From Geopsychrobacter sp. (GTDB lineage: Bacteria; Desulfobacterota; Desulfuromonadia; Desulfuromonadales; Geopsychrobacteraceae): DNA of 7,550 nucleotides. The stretch lies in the NCBI GenBank assembly GCA_021647445.1, contig JAKIUS010000068.1, positions 1 through 7,550 of the forward strand. Direction: 5' to 3'. Positions 1 through 6,740 of the stretch are shown piece by piece. The position numbers and the translations under genes are program-made. Positions within the stretch are counted from its first letter, which is position 1. Each line of letters begins with the position of its first letter. The notes under the pieces are model-generated. The model worked only from the letters and a program-made list of their open reading frames with translations. It was not told the DNA's origin and made no database searches.

Positions 1-172
1 CAATAATTTTATCCACCAATTGGTCCACCACATTGTGATGATTGGTGGTAATCAGGTTATCGTCAATTACAACGTCTTCATGAACCAATTGGACGCCATT
101 CGTTTTAAATGCGAGGGTGGCATTATAATCGGGGAAAACGGTAGCTTTCCGTCCAGTTAAAATTCCAGCGTT
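1..172 (-). pseudogene. C-terminal fragment of a DJ-1/PfpI-family protein, joined out of frame to lptD
   Basis: On the minus strand, in a different frame from lptD, the sequence from about position 172 to the window edge is open and reads NAGILTGRKATVFPDYNATL, then continues with GVQLVHEDVVIDDNLIT and a final LVDKII before the edge. GRKAT-x-FP followed by G-V-x-x-V-x-x-(D/E)-VV-x-D-x-NLIT is the pattern of the C-terminal half of DJ-1/PfpI proteins (class I glutamine-amidotransferase-like fold; members include glyoxalase/deglycase-like enzymes and stress proteins). The frame is open back to about 205, where a TGA lies inside good lptD sequence, so the nucleophile-elbow cysteine region and N-terminus are absent. 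No start codon or ribosome-binding site serves this fragment. GC is about 41% over the first 120 bases by hand count, lower than most of the window. The family call rests on remembered motifs only; the out-of-frame fusion is seen directly. Confidence 0.55.
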
Positions 173-983
173 TGGTATTGTCTCGCCCAATAATGGTATA
201 CGCGTTCAACTTACCGCGCTGCTTGTTTCCGAAAACGTACCGATATTCCAAACCAAGCCCGGTTCCAAGTAACGATAGATAATCGATCGAAAATGTTGCG
301 TCCTGATTACGCCCCAGCACCTGATACCATGCGGTTGAAAACTCCGTACCACGACGGTCAGAGAAACCGAAACCGGGCATCAGAAAACCAGACTCCCGTT
401 CATTCTTGATCGGCACCCTCAGGTAAGGAGTATAGAAAAAAGGGACATCCTTGACATAGATTCTGGCATGTTTGGCGGTGAGATAGCGACCGATGGTTAC
501 ATCTGCCTGACTCGCTCCGATTGACCAGGCCGGACGCTTTCCTTCGCACAGGGTAATGTGGGCACCATAGAGGCTGAACCGCTTGGGGCCAAGCCGCTCA
601 AGGCGCTTGCCTTTCATGCGCAAGGAATTTGCCGACAAAAAAATTTCGCCATCTTCAACGACACCGGTACCCTGCTGTAAATCATAGGTCAATCGACGGC
701 CACTTAACTCTTCTCCAGGCTGGGTAAAATGAACCTTCCCACGCGCATCGACCTCGCCTGTCTGCTGATTCCACCAGAGTTGCTCACTTGACAACTGCAT
801 CGCACCCTGCTTAAGCCGCACATTCCCCTGCGCATGGTAACGCCCCGTCACTTGATCAAAATCGAGCTGGTCGGCCTCCAGATCGACCGGAACGCCATTT
901 GCGGAGGCGGGCAAACCGGCGGCAGGCAGACGAAAAGATGGCAACAACAAGAGCAACAGCAAAAATAGAAGTCTAAAGTTCAA
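123..983 (-). CDS. lptD: LPS-assembly protein LptD, truncated after the N-terminal part
   Basis: LptD is the outer-membrane beta-barrel that, with LptE, inserts lipopolysaccharide into the outer leaflet. Residues 1-25 form a signal peptide (basic start, seven consecutive leucines at 8-14). Residues about 30-130 are the periplasmic OstA/LptA-like domain (LEADQLDFDQVTGRYHAQGNV; later GEVDARGKV and SGRRLTYDL). From about 140 the LptD-specific region follows: ITLCEGKRPAWSI, the HARIYVKDVPFFYTPYLRVP segment (172-191) and the start of the barrel (ERESGFLMPGFGFSDRRG). The start is TTG at 983-981, overlapping the folC stop TGA, with a TGGAG motif 7 bases upstream; no ATG lies nearby. Complete LptD proteins are usually 700 or more residues, but this frame stops at TAA 123-125 after 286 codons. 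The last 10-15 residues may already be out-of-frame reading of the adjoining DJ-1/PfpI-like DNA. LptD is normally essential, so the truncation is suspicious. Identity is confident; intactness is not. Confidence 0.85.
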   Translation of the reverse strand: MNFRLLFLLLLLLLPSFRLPAAGLPASANGVPVDLEADQLDFDQVTGRYHAQGNVRLKQGAMQLSSEQLWWNQQTGEVDARGKVHFTQPGEELSGRRLTYDLQQGTGVVEDGEIFLSANSLRMKGKRLERLGPKRFSLYGAHITLCEGKRPAWSIGASQADVTIGRYLTAKHARIYVKDVPFFYTPYLRVPIKNERESGFLMPGFGFSDRRGTEFSTAWYQVLGRNQDATFSIDYLSLLGTGLGLEYRYVFGNKQRGKLNAYTIIGRDNTKRWNFNWTESYRFPRL

Positions 984-2239
984 GCACTAACTCCAGAACG
1001 CAGCGTACACTTTTGACGCAGTTCGGCGACCAGAAAGAGTGAACCGGCAATCAAGATTTTCTGCCCCTCTTTCCTCGCGGCCAAAGCCTGTTTAAAAGCG
1101 AGATCCAGTGATGAGAAAATTTCGGTCAGGGTTCCTTGCCGTGAGGCGACAGCGGCCAACATCTCACAGGGGGCTGCAACCTCGTCCTGCAGGGGGGCAA
1201 CAAAGATTTTTTCTACATGGGGAAGAAGCGGTGTCATGATTCCGGAAATATCCTTATCGGCCTTGACGGCCAGCACCCACAGCATTCCATCCAAATTCTC
1301 ACTGGAGAGATAATCGGCAAGCGCCGAAGCCGCATGGGGGTTGTGCGCTCCATCTAGAAGAACTTCTCCACACCATTCAAGCCGGCCCGCCCAACGGAGT
1401 TCGAGCAGGGAGTTTAACAGCGCGTCTGTATCAAGGGCCTCCACCGGCAACAACTGTTCAAGCGCTGCCAAAGCTAAAGAAATATTTTCGCGTTGATAAT
1501 CGCCGTTGAGTGTTGAGCGCATATCCCTCAAGGTGAGAGACTTGCCGAAAAAGTCAAAGTTATTGGGCGGCAGGCTCCATTTAAAATCTACTGCAGCCCT
1601 TAACAGGGGGGCAGTTTTGTCGGCCGCAAGCCGTTGTAAGACATCAAGAACCTGAGGATCCTGTCGCGCACTGACAACCGGCACTCCCTGCTTGATAATC
1701 CCACCCTTCTCCGCAGCAATCTGCGCCAGGCTTTCTCCGAGATGTGCCGCATGATCGAGAGCCACCGGCGTGATAATGCACAACTCAGGTCGCACCACAT
1801 TGGTTGCATCGAGGCGCCCCCCCAGGCCAGTCTCAAGAATCACCCAGTCGACCTGCTGCTCGGCGAAAACCCGCAGCGCCATCACCGTGGTAAATTCAAA
1901 GAAGGTCGGCGAGATTGAGGAAGAGTGGCTACGGATCTCGCGAATCTGACGCACGACCTGCGCCTCGCTGATCGGTCGGTTATTGATGCGAATCCGTTCG
2001 GTGAAACTATGGAGATGAGGAGAGGTATAGAGGCCGGTCCGAAAGCCCTGGCTGCGGAACAGTTGCTCCAGTGCCGCCGCAGTTGAGCCCTTGCCGTTGG
2101 TGCCGGCAATATGAACAATCCGCAACATACGTTGCGGATTGTTCAAGGCATTCAACAATCGATGGGTATTTTCGAGCCCGAGCTTTATGCCAAACTGTTG
2201 AAGAGCATAAAGGTATTCGAGGCTGGACGAATAGTCCAT
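980..2239 (-). CDS. folC: Bifunctional folylpolyglutamate synthase/dihydrofolate synthase FolC
   Basis: FolC is a cytoplasmic Mur-ligase-family enzyme that uses ATP to add glutamate to dihydropteroate and/or to tetrahydrofolates, making and retaining folate. At 419 residues it has the usual family length. Visible motifs are IVHIAGTNGKGST (ATP-binding P-loop GTNGKGS at 46-52), YTSPHL (71-76), ILETGLGGRLDATN (134-147), EKGGIIK (177-183), LRWAGRLE (281-288) and LLDGAHNPHA (294-303), the last two typical of the C-terminal Mur-ligase domain. The ATG at 2239-2237 has a GAGG 4 bases upstream that overlaps the TGA of accD, so only 6 bases separate accD and folC. The stop TGA (982-980) overlaps the TTG start of lptD. 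Which of the two activities dominates cannot be read from sequence. Codons 32-43, just before the P-loop, form a perfect 15-bp inverted repeat that is listed separately. Confidence 0.95.
   Translation of the reverse strand: MDYSSSLEYLYALQQFGIKLGLENTHRLLNALNNPQRMLRIVHIAGTNGKGSTAAALEQLFRSQGFRTGLYTSPHLHSFTERIRINNRPISEAQVVRQIREIRSHSSSISPTFFEFTTVMALRVFAEQQVDWVILETGLGGRLDATNVVRPELCIITPVALDHAAHLGESLAQIAAEKGGIIKQGVPVVSARQDPQVLDVLQRLAADKTAPLLRAAVDFKWSLPPNNFDFFGKSLTLRDMRSTLNGDYQRENISLALAALEQLLPVEALDTDALLNSLLELRWAGRLEWCGEVLLDGAHNPHAASALADYLSSENLDGMLWVLAVKADKDISGIMTPLLPHVEKIFVAPLQDEVAAPCEMLAAVASRQGTLTEIFSSLDLAFKQALAARKEGQKILIAGSLFLVAELRQKCTLRSGVSA
991..995 (-). promoter_or_regulatory. Ribosome-binding site for lptD, supporting a TTG start
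   Basis: The minus strand reads TGGAG, then 7 bases, then TTG (983-981). This Shine-Dalgarno-like motif, the stop/start overlap with folC and the signal peptide that begins immediately after the TTG together fix the unusual start codon. The site lies inside the last codons of folC, which implies translational coupling of lptD to folC. Confidence 0.6.
2112..2145. repeat. Perfect 15-bp inverted repeat with 4-base loop inside folC
   Basis: The plus-strand arms are TGAACAATCCGCAAC (2112-2126) and GTTGCGGATTGTTCA (2131-2145), separated by ATAC. They are exact reverse complements. In the folC mRNA the element would start 94 bases after the start codon and form a 15-bp hairpin with a GUAU loop. It encodes residues 32-43 (LNNPQRMLRIVH) immediately before the ATP-binding loop. 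It is not followed by a T run, so it does not look like an intrinsic terminator. Whether it has a function is unknown. Confidence 0.9.
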
Positions 2240-2245
2240 ATCGCC

Positions 2246-3094
2246 TCAACTCTTGGTAAAGATCCGCAAAATTTGTGCAAGACGTGCCTTCATTTCGCTG
2301 CGCGGCACAATCATATCAACCATGCCACGCTCCAACAGAAACTCCGAGCGCTGAAAACCATCGGGCAGGGTCTGGCGGATTGTCTGTTCAATGACTCGCG
2401 GTCCGGCAAACCCGATCAGGGCGCGCGGTTCCGCCATGTTGATATCACCGAGCATCGCAAAGCTGGCGGTAACGCCACCGGTGGTCGGGTCGGTCAGCAC
2501 CGAAATAAAAGGGATGCCTGCCATTTTCAACTTAGCCAGCGCTGCGCTGGTCTTGGCCATTTGCATAAGCGACAAGATACTCTCCTGCATCCGCGCCCCA
2601 CCGGAAGAACTAAAGATCAGTACCGGGGCCTTGACTTCAAGTCCCTTTTCGATGGCACGCGTAAGCTTTTCGCCAACCACGGACCCCATACTACCCCCCA
2701 TGAAGGAGAAATCGAAGACTCCGACGATGGTCGGCAGCCCATCGATCGTACCACTGCCGCAGATGACCGCATCCCCATCCCCAACCTTTTTAATTGCATC
2801 GCGAATTCGGTCCTTATATTTCTTGGAATCCTTAAATTCCAGAAAATCGACGGAAGTGATCTTCGCATCCATCTCAACAAAGGAATCTTCATCAAGAATC
2901 AGGTCGATCCGCTCTCGTGCACTGATACGAAAATGATAATCGCATTTCGGGCATACATTGAGGTTCCGCACGATCTCCTTGGCGTAGATGATCTCCTGGC
3001 AGTTTTTGCATTTGGTCCAGACCCCTTCTGGCATTTGAACTTTTTTTCTTTCAACTGCCGAAACCGGCGCTTTCTTCCGTTTAAACCAAGCCAT
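2246..3094 (-). CDS. accD: Acetyl-CoA carboxylase carboxyltransferase subunit beta
   Basis: AccD is the beta half of the carboxyltransferase that, with AccA, moves the carboxyl group from carboxybiotin on AccB to acetyl-CoA to give malonyl-CoA, the first committed step of fatty-acid synthesis in the cytoplasm. The 282-residue protein is of normal length. It has the N-terminal zinc ribbon Cys29-x2-Cys32-x15-Cys48-x2-Cys51 and the carboxyltransferase core with FMGGSMGSVVGEK (131-143), SSGGARMQE (163-171), TDPTTGGVTASFAMLGD (201-217) and GFAGPRVIEQT (228-238). The ATG at 3094-3092 follows AGAGG by 7 bases. A gap of 62 bases separates it from the metallo-hydrolase gene upstream, and folC begins 6 bases after its stop. 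The accD-folC pair is common in proteobacteria. Nothing is missing or odd; the long open frame on the opposite strand is a shadow. Confidence 0.97.
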   Translation of the reverse strand: MAWFKRKKAPVSAVERKKVQMPEGVWTKCKNCQEIIYAKEIVRNLNVCPKCDYHFRISARERIDLILDEDSFVEMDAKITSVDFLEFKDSKKYKDRIRDAIKKVGDGDAVICGSGTIDGLPTIVGVFDFSFMGGSMGSVVGEKLTRAIEKGLEVKAPVLIFSSSGGARMQESILSLMQMAKTSAALAKLKMAGIPFISVLTDPTTGGVTASFAMLGDINMAEPRALIGFAGPRVIEQTIRQTLPDGFQRSEFLLERGMVDMIVPRSEMKARLAQILRIFTKS

Positions 3095-3156
3095 GAATCA
3101 ACCTCTCTACCGCCATCAACGTCCCGACTCAACCAGGAAGAGACAACGGATATCTG

Positions 3157-3921
3157 TCAGATCTCGTAGATTTCTCCACCACCAAGCACCGTCAACTGCG
3201 AATGGGGAAGTTGCTCAAGTTCACGCTGCAACTCATCGAGATACTGCTGTTTCATATGAAAGATGTACACCGGAACCTCGTCCCGGTCCAGTTTTGCCAA
3301 CTGCTTTTCCAACATGGCTGGCGTCATGTGCCCACTACGAACGGCGAGATCCGCGAGTCGATTGGGAAAAGATGTCTCAATAAATGCGCAGCGCAGTTTG
3401 TCACAGTTGCGGCCAAGTTGCCATATTTCCTCGGTATCACAGGTGTCCCCCGAGTAGAGAAATGCAACCTCGTCGGTTTCAAACAGATAACCAACCGTGT
3501 ACACGGGATGATTGGTCTGTCGCCAACTGACCTGCAAACCGGCTATCTCCACCGGCCCAAAAGCAGGCAGCGGACAGTACTGCAGCACAGGCTTTTCTCG
3601 ACTGGGCAACTGGGTAAAATCTGGCCATACCTCATTATTCAGCAAATGCTCGCGCACCATATTCAAGACCGGCTCGGGAGCCCAAACCCGAATCGGCTGC
3701 GTCCTCATGCCCAGCATATTATCCGCCAGAAAAGCCAGGTCAACCATATGGTCGAGATGAGCATGGGTCAACAACACATCATCGATCCTGGCCTGATCTT
3801 CGAGACTCAGGGCAAAACTAACCGTTCCCGCATCGAGCAGCAGGCGTTGATTGATCAACAAACAACTGGCATGAAAACCGGGGGCCCGCGACCCGCTACT
3901 ACCAAGAACTTTCAGTTGCAT
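3157..3921 (-). CDS. Metallo-beta-lactamase-fold hydrolase, RNase Z/cyclic-nucleotide phosphodiesterase-like
   Basis: This 254-residue protein has the metallo-beta-lactamase fold. After an N-terminal strand region (MQLKVLGSSGSRAPG) comes the metal motif T-H53-A-H55-L-D57-H58; further likely ligands are H138 (QTNHPV), D159 (YSGDTCD) and H222 (YIFHMK), with SGHMT at 196-200. The spacing is that of the RNase Z/ElaC and class II cAMP-phosphodiesterase-like branch, which binds two zinc-type metals and cleaves phosphodiesters. I see no signal peptide or membrane segment, so it should be cytoplasmic. It is shorter than typical tRNase Z and I cannot pick out a clear exosite arm, so the substrate is uncertain. 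The ATG at 3921-3919 has GGAG 7 bases upstream. It starts 21 bases after trpA ends and is probably cotranscribed with trpA and accD. The fold is confident; the exact enzyme is not. Confidence 0.85.
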   Translation of the reverse strand: MQLKVLGSSGSRAPGFHASCLLINQRLLLDAGTVSFALSLEDQARIDDVLLTHAHLDHMVDLAFLADNMLGMRTQPIRVWAPEPVLNMVREHLLNNEVWPDFTQLPSREKPVLQYCPLPAFGPVEIAGLQVSWRQTNHPVYTVGYLFETDEVAFLYSGDTCDTEEIWQLGRNCDKLRCAFIETSFPNRLADLAVRSGHMTPAMLEKQLAKLDRDEVPVYIFHMKQQYLDELQRELEQLPHSQLTVLGGGEIYEI

Positions 3922-3942
3922 TCCAATACTCCATCAACCAAA

Positions 3943-4746
3943 TCAGCGACAGCGTTCTAGAGACTGCCGCAAAGCAGAGACGAATCGATATACCTGCTGT
4001 TGCAGATCAGGCTGATGGGCATAGTCGGCGATCAACTTCACCAGCGCGCTACCGACCACCACGGCATCGGCATAACTGCCGACCGTGGCCGCATCCTCGG
4101 CGGTCGTAATCCCGAAACCGACCCCGACCGGAATCGGGCTGAGTTTACGCACCTCGGTGACCGCCTGGCGAATCTCTTCGGGATCAAGTTTTTTCGAGCC
4201 GGTGACGCCGGTCATCGATACATAATAGAGATAACCGCTCCCCTGCTCGGCAAGACGCTTCATCCGCTGCGGCGGCGTGGTTGGTGCCAACAGGGTAATC
4301 ATATCGATATCGTTCTGCTTGAGATCTGGCAGAATTTCATCAGCCTCTTCCGGTGGCAGATCGACCAGCAGAATACCATCGACTCCGGCGGCAGCGGCAT
4401 CACGCGCGAAGCGTTCTACACCATAACGATAAACAGGATTAAAATAGCCCATCAGCACGATGGGAACCTGCGATTCCTTACGAACTTCAGCCACCAGGTT
4501 CAAGACACCGGCCAAGCTGGCACCAGCCTCAAGAGCACGTTCCGACGCGGCCTGAATCGTTGGTCCATCGGCCATGGGATCGGAAAAGGGGAAACCCAGC
4601 TCAACAATATCAGCCCCGGCTGCGACCAGGGTGTGCACCAATTCAACGCCGGTTGCAAGGTCGGGATCCCCAGCGGTGATAAAGGGAATCAGACCGGGGC
4701 GGCCCTCTTTTTTGAGTTGTGAAAAAACCTCTGCGATACGACTCAT
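3943..4746 (-). CDS. trpA: Tryptophan synthase alpha subunit
   Basis: TrpA cleaves indole-3-glycerol phosphate to indole and glyceraldehyde 3-phosphate; the indole is channelled to TrpB in the alpha2beta2 complex, the last step of tryptophan synthesis. The protein is a TIM barrel. With the start at 4746 the catalytic residues fall at Glu49 (VELGFPFSDP) and Asp60 (MADGP), the same numbers as in the enteric enzyme, and Tyr175 and GVTG (180-183) are also in place. The phosphate-site segment VGVGFGI is at 207-213. The length is 267 residues, normal for the family. An in-frame ATG 30 bases further upstream (4776) would add ten residues but has no ribosome-binding site, whereas the ATG at 4746 has CAGGA 6 bases upstream. 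Its partner trpB is not adjacent: an RNA helicase gene and a small membrane-anchored protein gene intervene. Confidence 0.96.
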   Translation of the reverse strand: MSRIAEVFSQLKKEGRPGLIPFITAGDPDLATGVELVHTLVAAGADIVELGFPFSDPMADGPTIQAASERALEAGASLAGVLNLVAEVRKESQVPIVLMGYFNPVYRYGVERFARDAAAAGVDGILLVDLPPEEADEILPDLKQNDIDMITLLAPTTPPQRMKRLAEQGSGYLYYVSMTGVTGSKKLDPEEIRQAVTEVRKLSPIPVGVGFGITTAEDAATVGSYADAVVVGSALVKLIADYAHQPDLQQQVYRFVSALRQSLERCR

Positions 4747-4844
4747 GGAATATCCTGCGAAAAACCACCTTCCCATGACAGGTTCAGTGGCAAGACCAAT
4801 TAATGATGAACATCCGGCAGTCTAATCGAAGCAGAGGCCGGGTT
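4747..4844 (-). other. 98-base gap between the SRPBCC gene and trpA
   Basis: This is the longest gap in the window. It holds the trpA ribosome-binding site, an out-of-use in-frame ATG for trpA at 4776 and a weak 5-bp inverted repeat (CCGGC at 4814-4818, GCCGG at 4837-4841). I see no convincing -35/-10 promoter pair and no clear trp leader peptide with tandem tryptophan codons. Confidence 0.4.
4753..4757 (-). promoter_or_regulatory. Ribosome-binding site that fixes the trpA start
   Basis: The minus strand reads CAGGA, then 6 bases, then ATG (4746-4744). The in-frame ATG further upstream at 4776 is preceded by ACCTGTC and has no comparable motif. The match of the catalytic residues to Glu49 and Asp60 independently supports the downstream start. 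Confidence 0.65.
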
Positions 4845-5369
4845 TCAATCCTTTTCTCGCCGTGCAATGCGCTTCGAGTGCAGGTAGCGATCAAGGTTTG
4901 CGAGCAGTTTGAGCTGATATTTGCGAAAGGCCTCTTCCCCGGTGATGCGCGCAAGAATGGCCTGCGGACCATAAATAAAATTCTCAATTCGCAGTTGCAC
5001 GCCTGAATTCACCGCTTCCAACCGAAACGCGGTCCCAGCCTGACTGCTTAAAACACCCGCGCGACTCCAGAGAAACCCATGGGGACTCTCCACCCGGCCC
5101 AAGCGGGCAGGAGACGCGTCGGGCAGCCCTTTAAGCGTCAAGCGTATGGTACTTCCGTTGGCAAATGATCCGCTCAATTCGGCGCGCTCGGCCCCCGGCC
5201 ACCAGTCAGGCCAGCGCTCCACGTTGGTCAACACGCGCCAGACCTGAGCCTGAGTCAAGGGATATTGGCGGGTGCTCTGGACCGTAAAACTGCTCTTTTG
5301 CCCCAACAACACCAACGCACCGAAGGCCAACCCAAGCAGGATCAGAAGCAGGGCAACCTTCTTCAACAT
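4845..5369 (-). CDS. Membrane-anchored SRPBCC (polyketide cyclase/START-like) protein
   Basis: This 174-residue protein has an N-terminal hydrophobic helix (residues 5-22, KVALLLILLGLAFGALVLLG) preceded by lysines, either a membrane anchor or an uncleaved signal sequence, followed by a domain resembling the SRPBCC/polyketide_cyc2 superfamily. Supporting features are the opening strand and helix with YPLTQAQVWRVLTNVERWPDWWPG (36-59), then S-G-S-F-x-x-G, alternating beta strands to about 132, and a long C-terminal helix (GEEAFRKYQLKLLANLDRYL). Such helix-grip folds bind hydrophobic ligands or lipids; no ligand or reaction can be assigned. The C-terminus is strongly basic (HSKRIARREKD). The ATG at 5369-5367 has GGAG 7 bases upstream, and the gene begins 33 bases after the helicase stop, so cotranscription with the helicase is likely. 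It is followed by a 98-base gap before trpA. Confidence 0.7.
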   Translation of the reverse strand: MLKKVALLLILLGLAFGALVLLGQKSSFTVQSTRQYPLTQAQVWRVLTNVERWPDWWPGAERAELSGSFANGSTIRLTLKGLPDASPARLGRVESPHGFLWSRAGVLSSQAGTAFRLEAVNSGVQLRIENFIYGPQAILARITGEEAFRKYQLKLLANLDRYLHSKRIARREKD

Positions 5370-5402
5370 GGGTATTCTCCATCCGCTGAGGTCCGTTGAG
5401 GT

Positions 5403-6665
5403 TTAATCTTTTTTGGTTGGACGCTGCCGTGGCCGCGACCCGGGCTTGCGCTGTGGTCTCTCACCGCTCTTATGGCGCACGGTCGGTGGTATCCGTTTAC
5501 GCCGTGCGACCCGTTTATAGTCAAAGCAAAAATCTTCGTCGATCGGCATGGTGCTCGGGATCGGCTGCCCGATATAGGCTTCAATCTCCGGCAATTGGTA
5601 GACGGTCTCCTCGTCGGCAAAACTGATCGCCTTGCCGCTGGCCCCGGCCCGGGCGGTCCGTCCGATGCGATGTACGTAGTCTTCGCGATCCTGCGGCAGA
5701 TCATAATTGACAACATGTGTAATATTGTCGACGTGAATACCACGTGAGGCGACATCGGTCGCCACCAGGTAGAGGATTTCTCCCAACTTGAAACGTTCGA
5801 GAATCCGCATCCGTTTCTTCTGCGGCACATCCCCCGAAAGCACAGCGGCGGAAAATCCGTTGGCTTCGAGCAAATCACCAAGACGCTCCCCCTCGGCCTT
5901 GGTATTGATGAACAGAAGCATCCGCTCAATCTTCTCCTCACTCTTGAGCAAGCCATTGAGCAGGGCAAACTTCTCACGCCGTGAGACATGATAGAGGATC
6001 TGCTCAACCTTTTCAGCCGCCACCTGCTTTGGTTCAATAGAGACCTTTTCAGCGATATTCATGAATTCGTAGGCGAGCTCCATCACCTGCGGAGAGAGGG
6101 TCGCCGAAAAGAGCATGGTCTGACGTTTCTCAAAGGATGGCAGCTGGCGCAGAATATAGCGCAGGTCCTTGATAAAACCCATATCGAACATGCGATCGGC
6201 CTCGTCGATCACCAGCATCTCAACGCGGTGCATCGCAAAGACTCGCTGCTTGAAGTAATCGATCAGACGGCCCGGCGTAGCGACGATGATGTCGACCCCA
6301 TCCTTGAGCGCCTGCCGTTGCTTGTCGTAGTCCATGCCGCCGAAGATCGCCTGGACCCGCAGTCCGGTATGGCCTCCGAGCAGTTCGGCATCGCTGCAGA
6401 TCTGGACCACCAGCTCGCGCGTCGGGGCCATGATCAACGCCCTTGGATTGTTGCTGGTTTTGAGTTCGCTAGCCAGCAGGCGACTGAAGATCGAAATCAG
6501 AAAGGCCGCAGTTTTTCCGGTACCGGTCTGGGCCTGCGCGGCGACATCCTTGCCCGCGATTGCCAATGGAATCGATTCTTCCTGAACCGGGGTCAGCTTT
6601 TCAAAGCCAGCATCCTCGATCCCTTTAATAACCTGGTCATGCAGATCAAATTGAGTAAATTTCAT
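5403..6665 (-). CDS. rhlB: DEAD-box ATP-dependent RNA helicase, RhlB-like
   Basis: This is a complete two-domain DEAD-box helicase of 420 residues that should unwind short RNA duplexes with ATP. Motifs in order are the Q motif (F21...TPVQ, Gln28), motif I AQTGTGKT (45-52), PTREL (81-85), TPGR (130-133), DEAD (154-157), SAT (187-189), ATDVASRGIH (302-311) and YVHRIGRTARAG (330-341). The phrases GRLIDYFKQ, DEADRMFDMGFIKDLRYILRQLP, GDVPQKKRMRIL and the tail segment AYIGQPIP resemble RhlB, the helicase of the enterobacterial RNA degradosome, more than RhlE, SrmB or DeaD. The last 35 residues are basic and proline-rich (RRKRIPPTVRHKSGERPQRK), likely an RNA-binding tail. The ATG at 6665-6663 has only a modest AGAAG motif upstream. 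The gene sits between trpB and the SRPBCC gene, an unusual place for a helicase. Whether it binds RNase E here cannot be told. The DEAD-box call is certain; the RhlB assignment is good but from memory. Confidence 0.9.
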   Translation of the reverse strand: MKFTQFDLHDQVIKGIEDAGFEKLTPVQEESIPLAIAGKDVAAQAQTGTGKTAAFLISIFSRLLASELKTSNNPRALIMAPTRELVVQICSDAELLGGHTGLRVQAIFGGMDYDKQRQALKDGVDIIVATPGRLIDYFKQRVFAMHRVEMLVIDEADRMFDMGFIKDLRYILRQLPSFEKRQTMLFSATLSPQVMELAYEFMNIAEKVSIEPKQVAAEKVEQILYHVSRREKFALLNGLLKSEEKIERMLLFINTKAEGERLGDLLEANGFSAAVLSGDVPQKKRMRILERFKLGEILYLVATDVASRGIHVDNITHVVNYDLPQDREDYVHRIGRTARAGASGKAISFADEETVYQLPEIEAYIGQPIPSTMPIDEDFCFDYKRVARRKRIPPTVRHKSGERPQRKPGSRPRQRPTKKD

Positions 6666-6687
6666 TTTCTTCTTTCAATAATCAGGG

Positions 6688-6740
6688 TTCAGGCTTCAGC
6701 AAACAGACACCAGGACAATCCCCGTTCCCCGCAGCCTGAA
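6688..6740. repeat. Inverted repeat in the trpB-helicase intergenic region
   Basis: TTCAGGCT (6688-6695) and AGCCTGAA (6733-6740) on the plus strand are exact reverse complements separated by 37 bases. A second pair, GCAAAC (6699-6704) and GTTTGC (6741-6746), partly interlocks with the first, so in the minus-strand transcript the two pairings would be alternatives rather than one nested hairpin. The element lies in the 90-base gap between the trpB stop and the helicase start and could be a leader structure for the helicase or a 3' stabilising element for trpB. There is no T run of terminator type. Confidence 0.45.

Noticed and set aside
13..48. Inverted repeat CCACCAAT/ATTGGTGG and two copies of CCAATTGG (16-23, 85-92) near the left edge
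   Set aside because: Short and inside the apparent coding frame of the DJ-1/PfpI-like fragment, where repeated QLV codons explain the CCAATTGG copies; no sign of a mobile-element end.
2111..3169. Long open frame (352 codons) on the plus strand opposite accD and the start of folC
   Set aside because: It has no recognisable motifs and lies antisense to an unmistakable accD; such frames arise from the codon bias of the real gene.
3202..4722. Plus-strand open frames of 252 and 240 codons opposite the metallo-hydrolase and trpA
   Set aside because: Antisense shadows of genes whose catalytic motifs are intact on the minus strand.
4747..4776. N-terminally extended trpA start at 4776
   Set aside because: It has no ribosome-binding site, and the extra ten residues break the match of catalytic Glu49/Asp60 numbering; the ATG at 4746 has a good site.
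4756..4790. Possible terminator upstream of trpA (CCAC...GTGG followed by TTTTT on the minus strand)
   Set aside because: The stem is only about 4 bp with a large interior; too weak to call an intrinsic terminator.
4814..4841. Inverted repeat CCGGC/GCCGG after the SRPBCC gene
   Set aside because: Five base pairs around an 18-base loop is expected by chance and has no T run.
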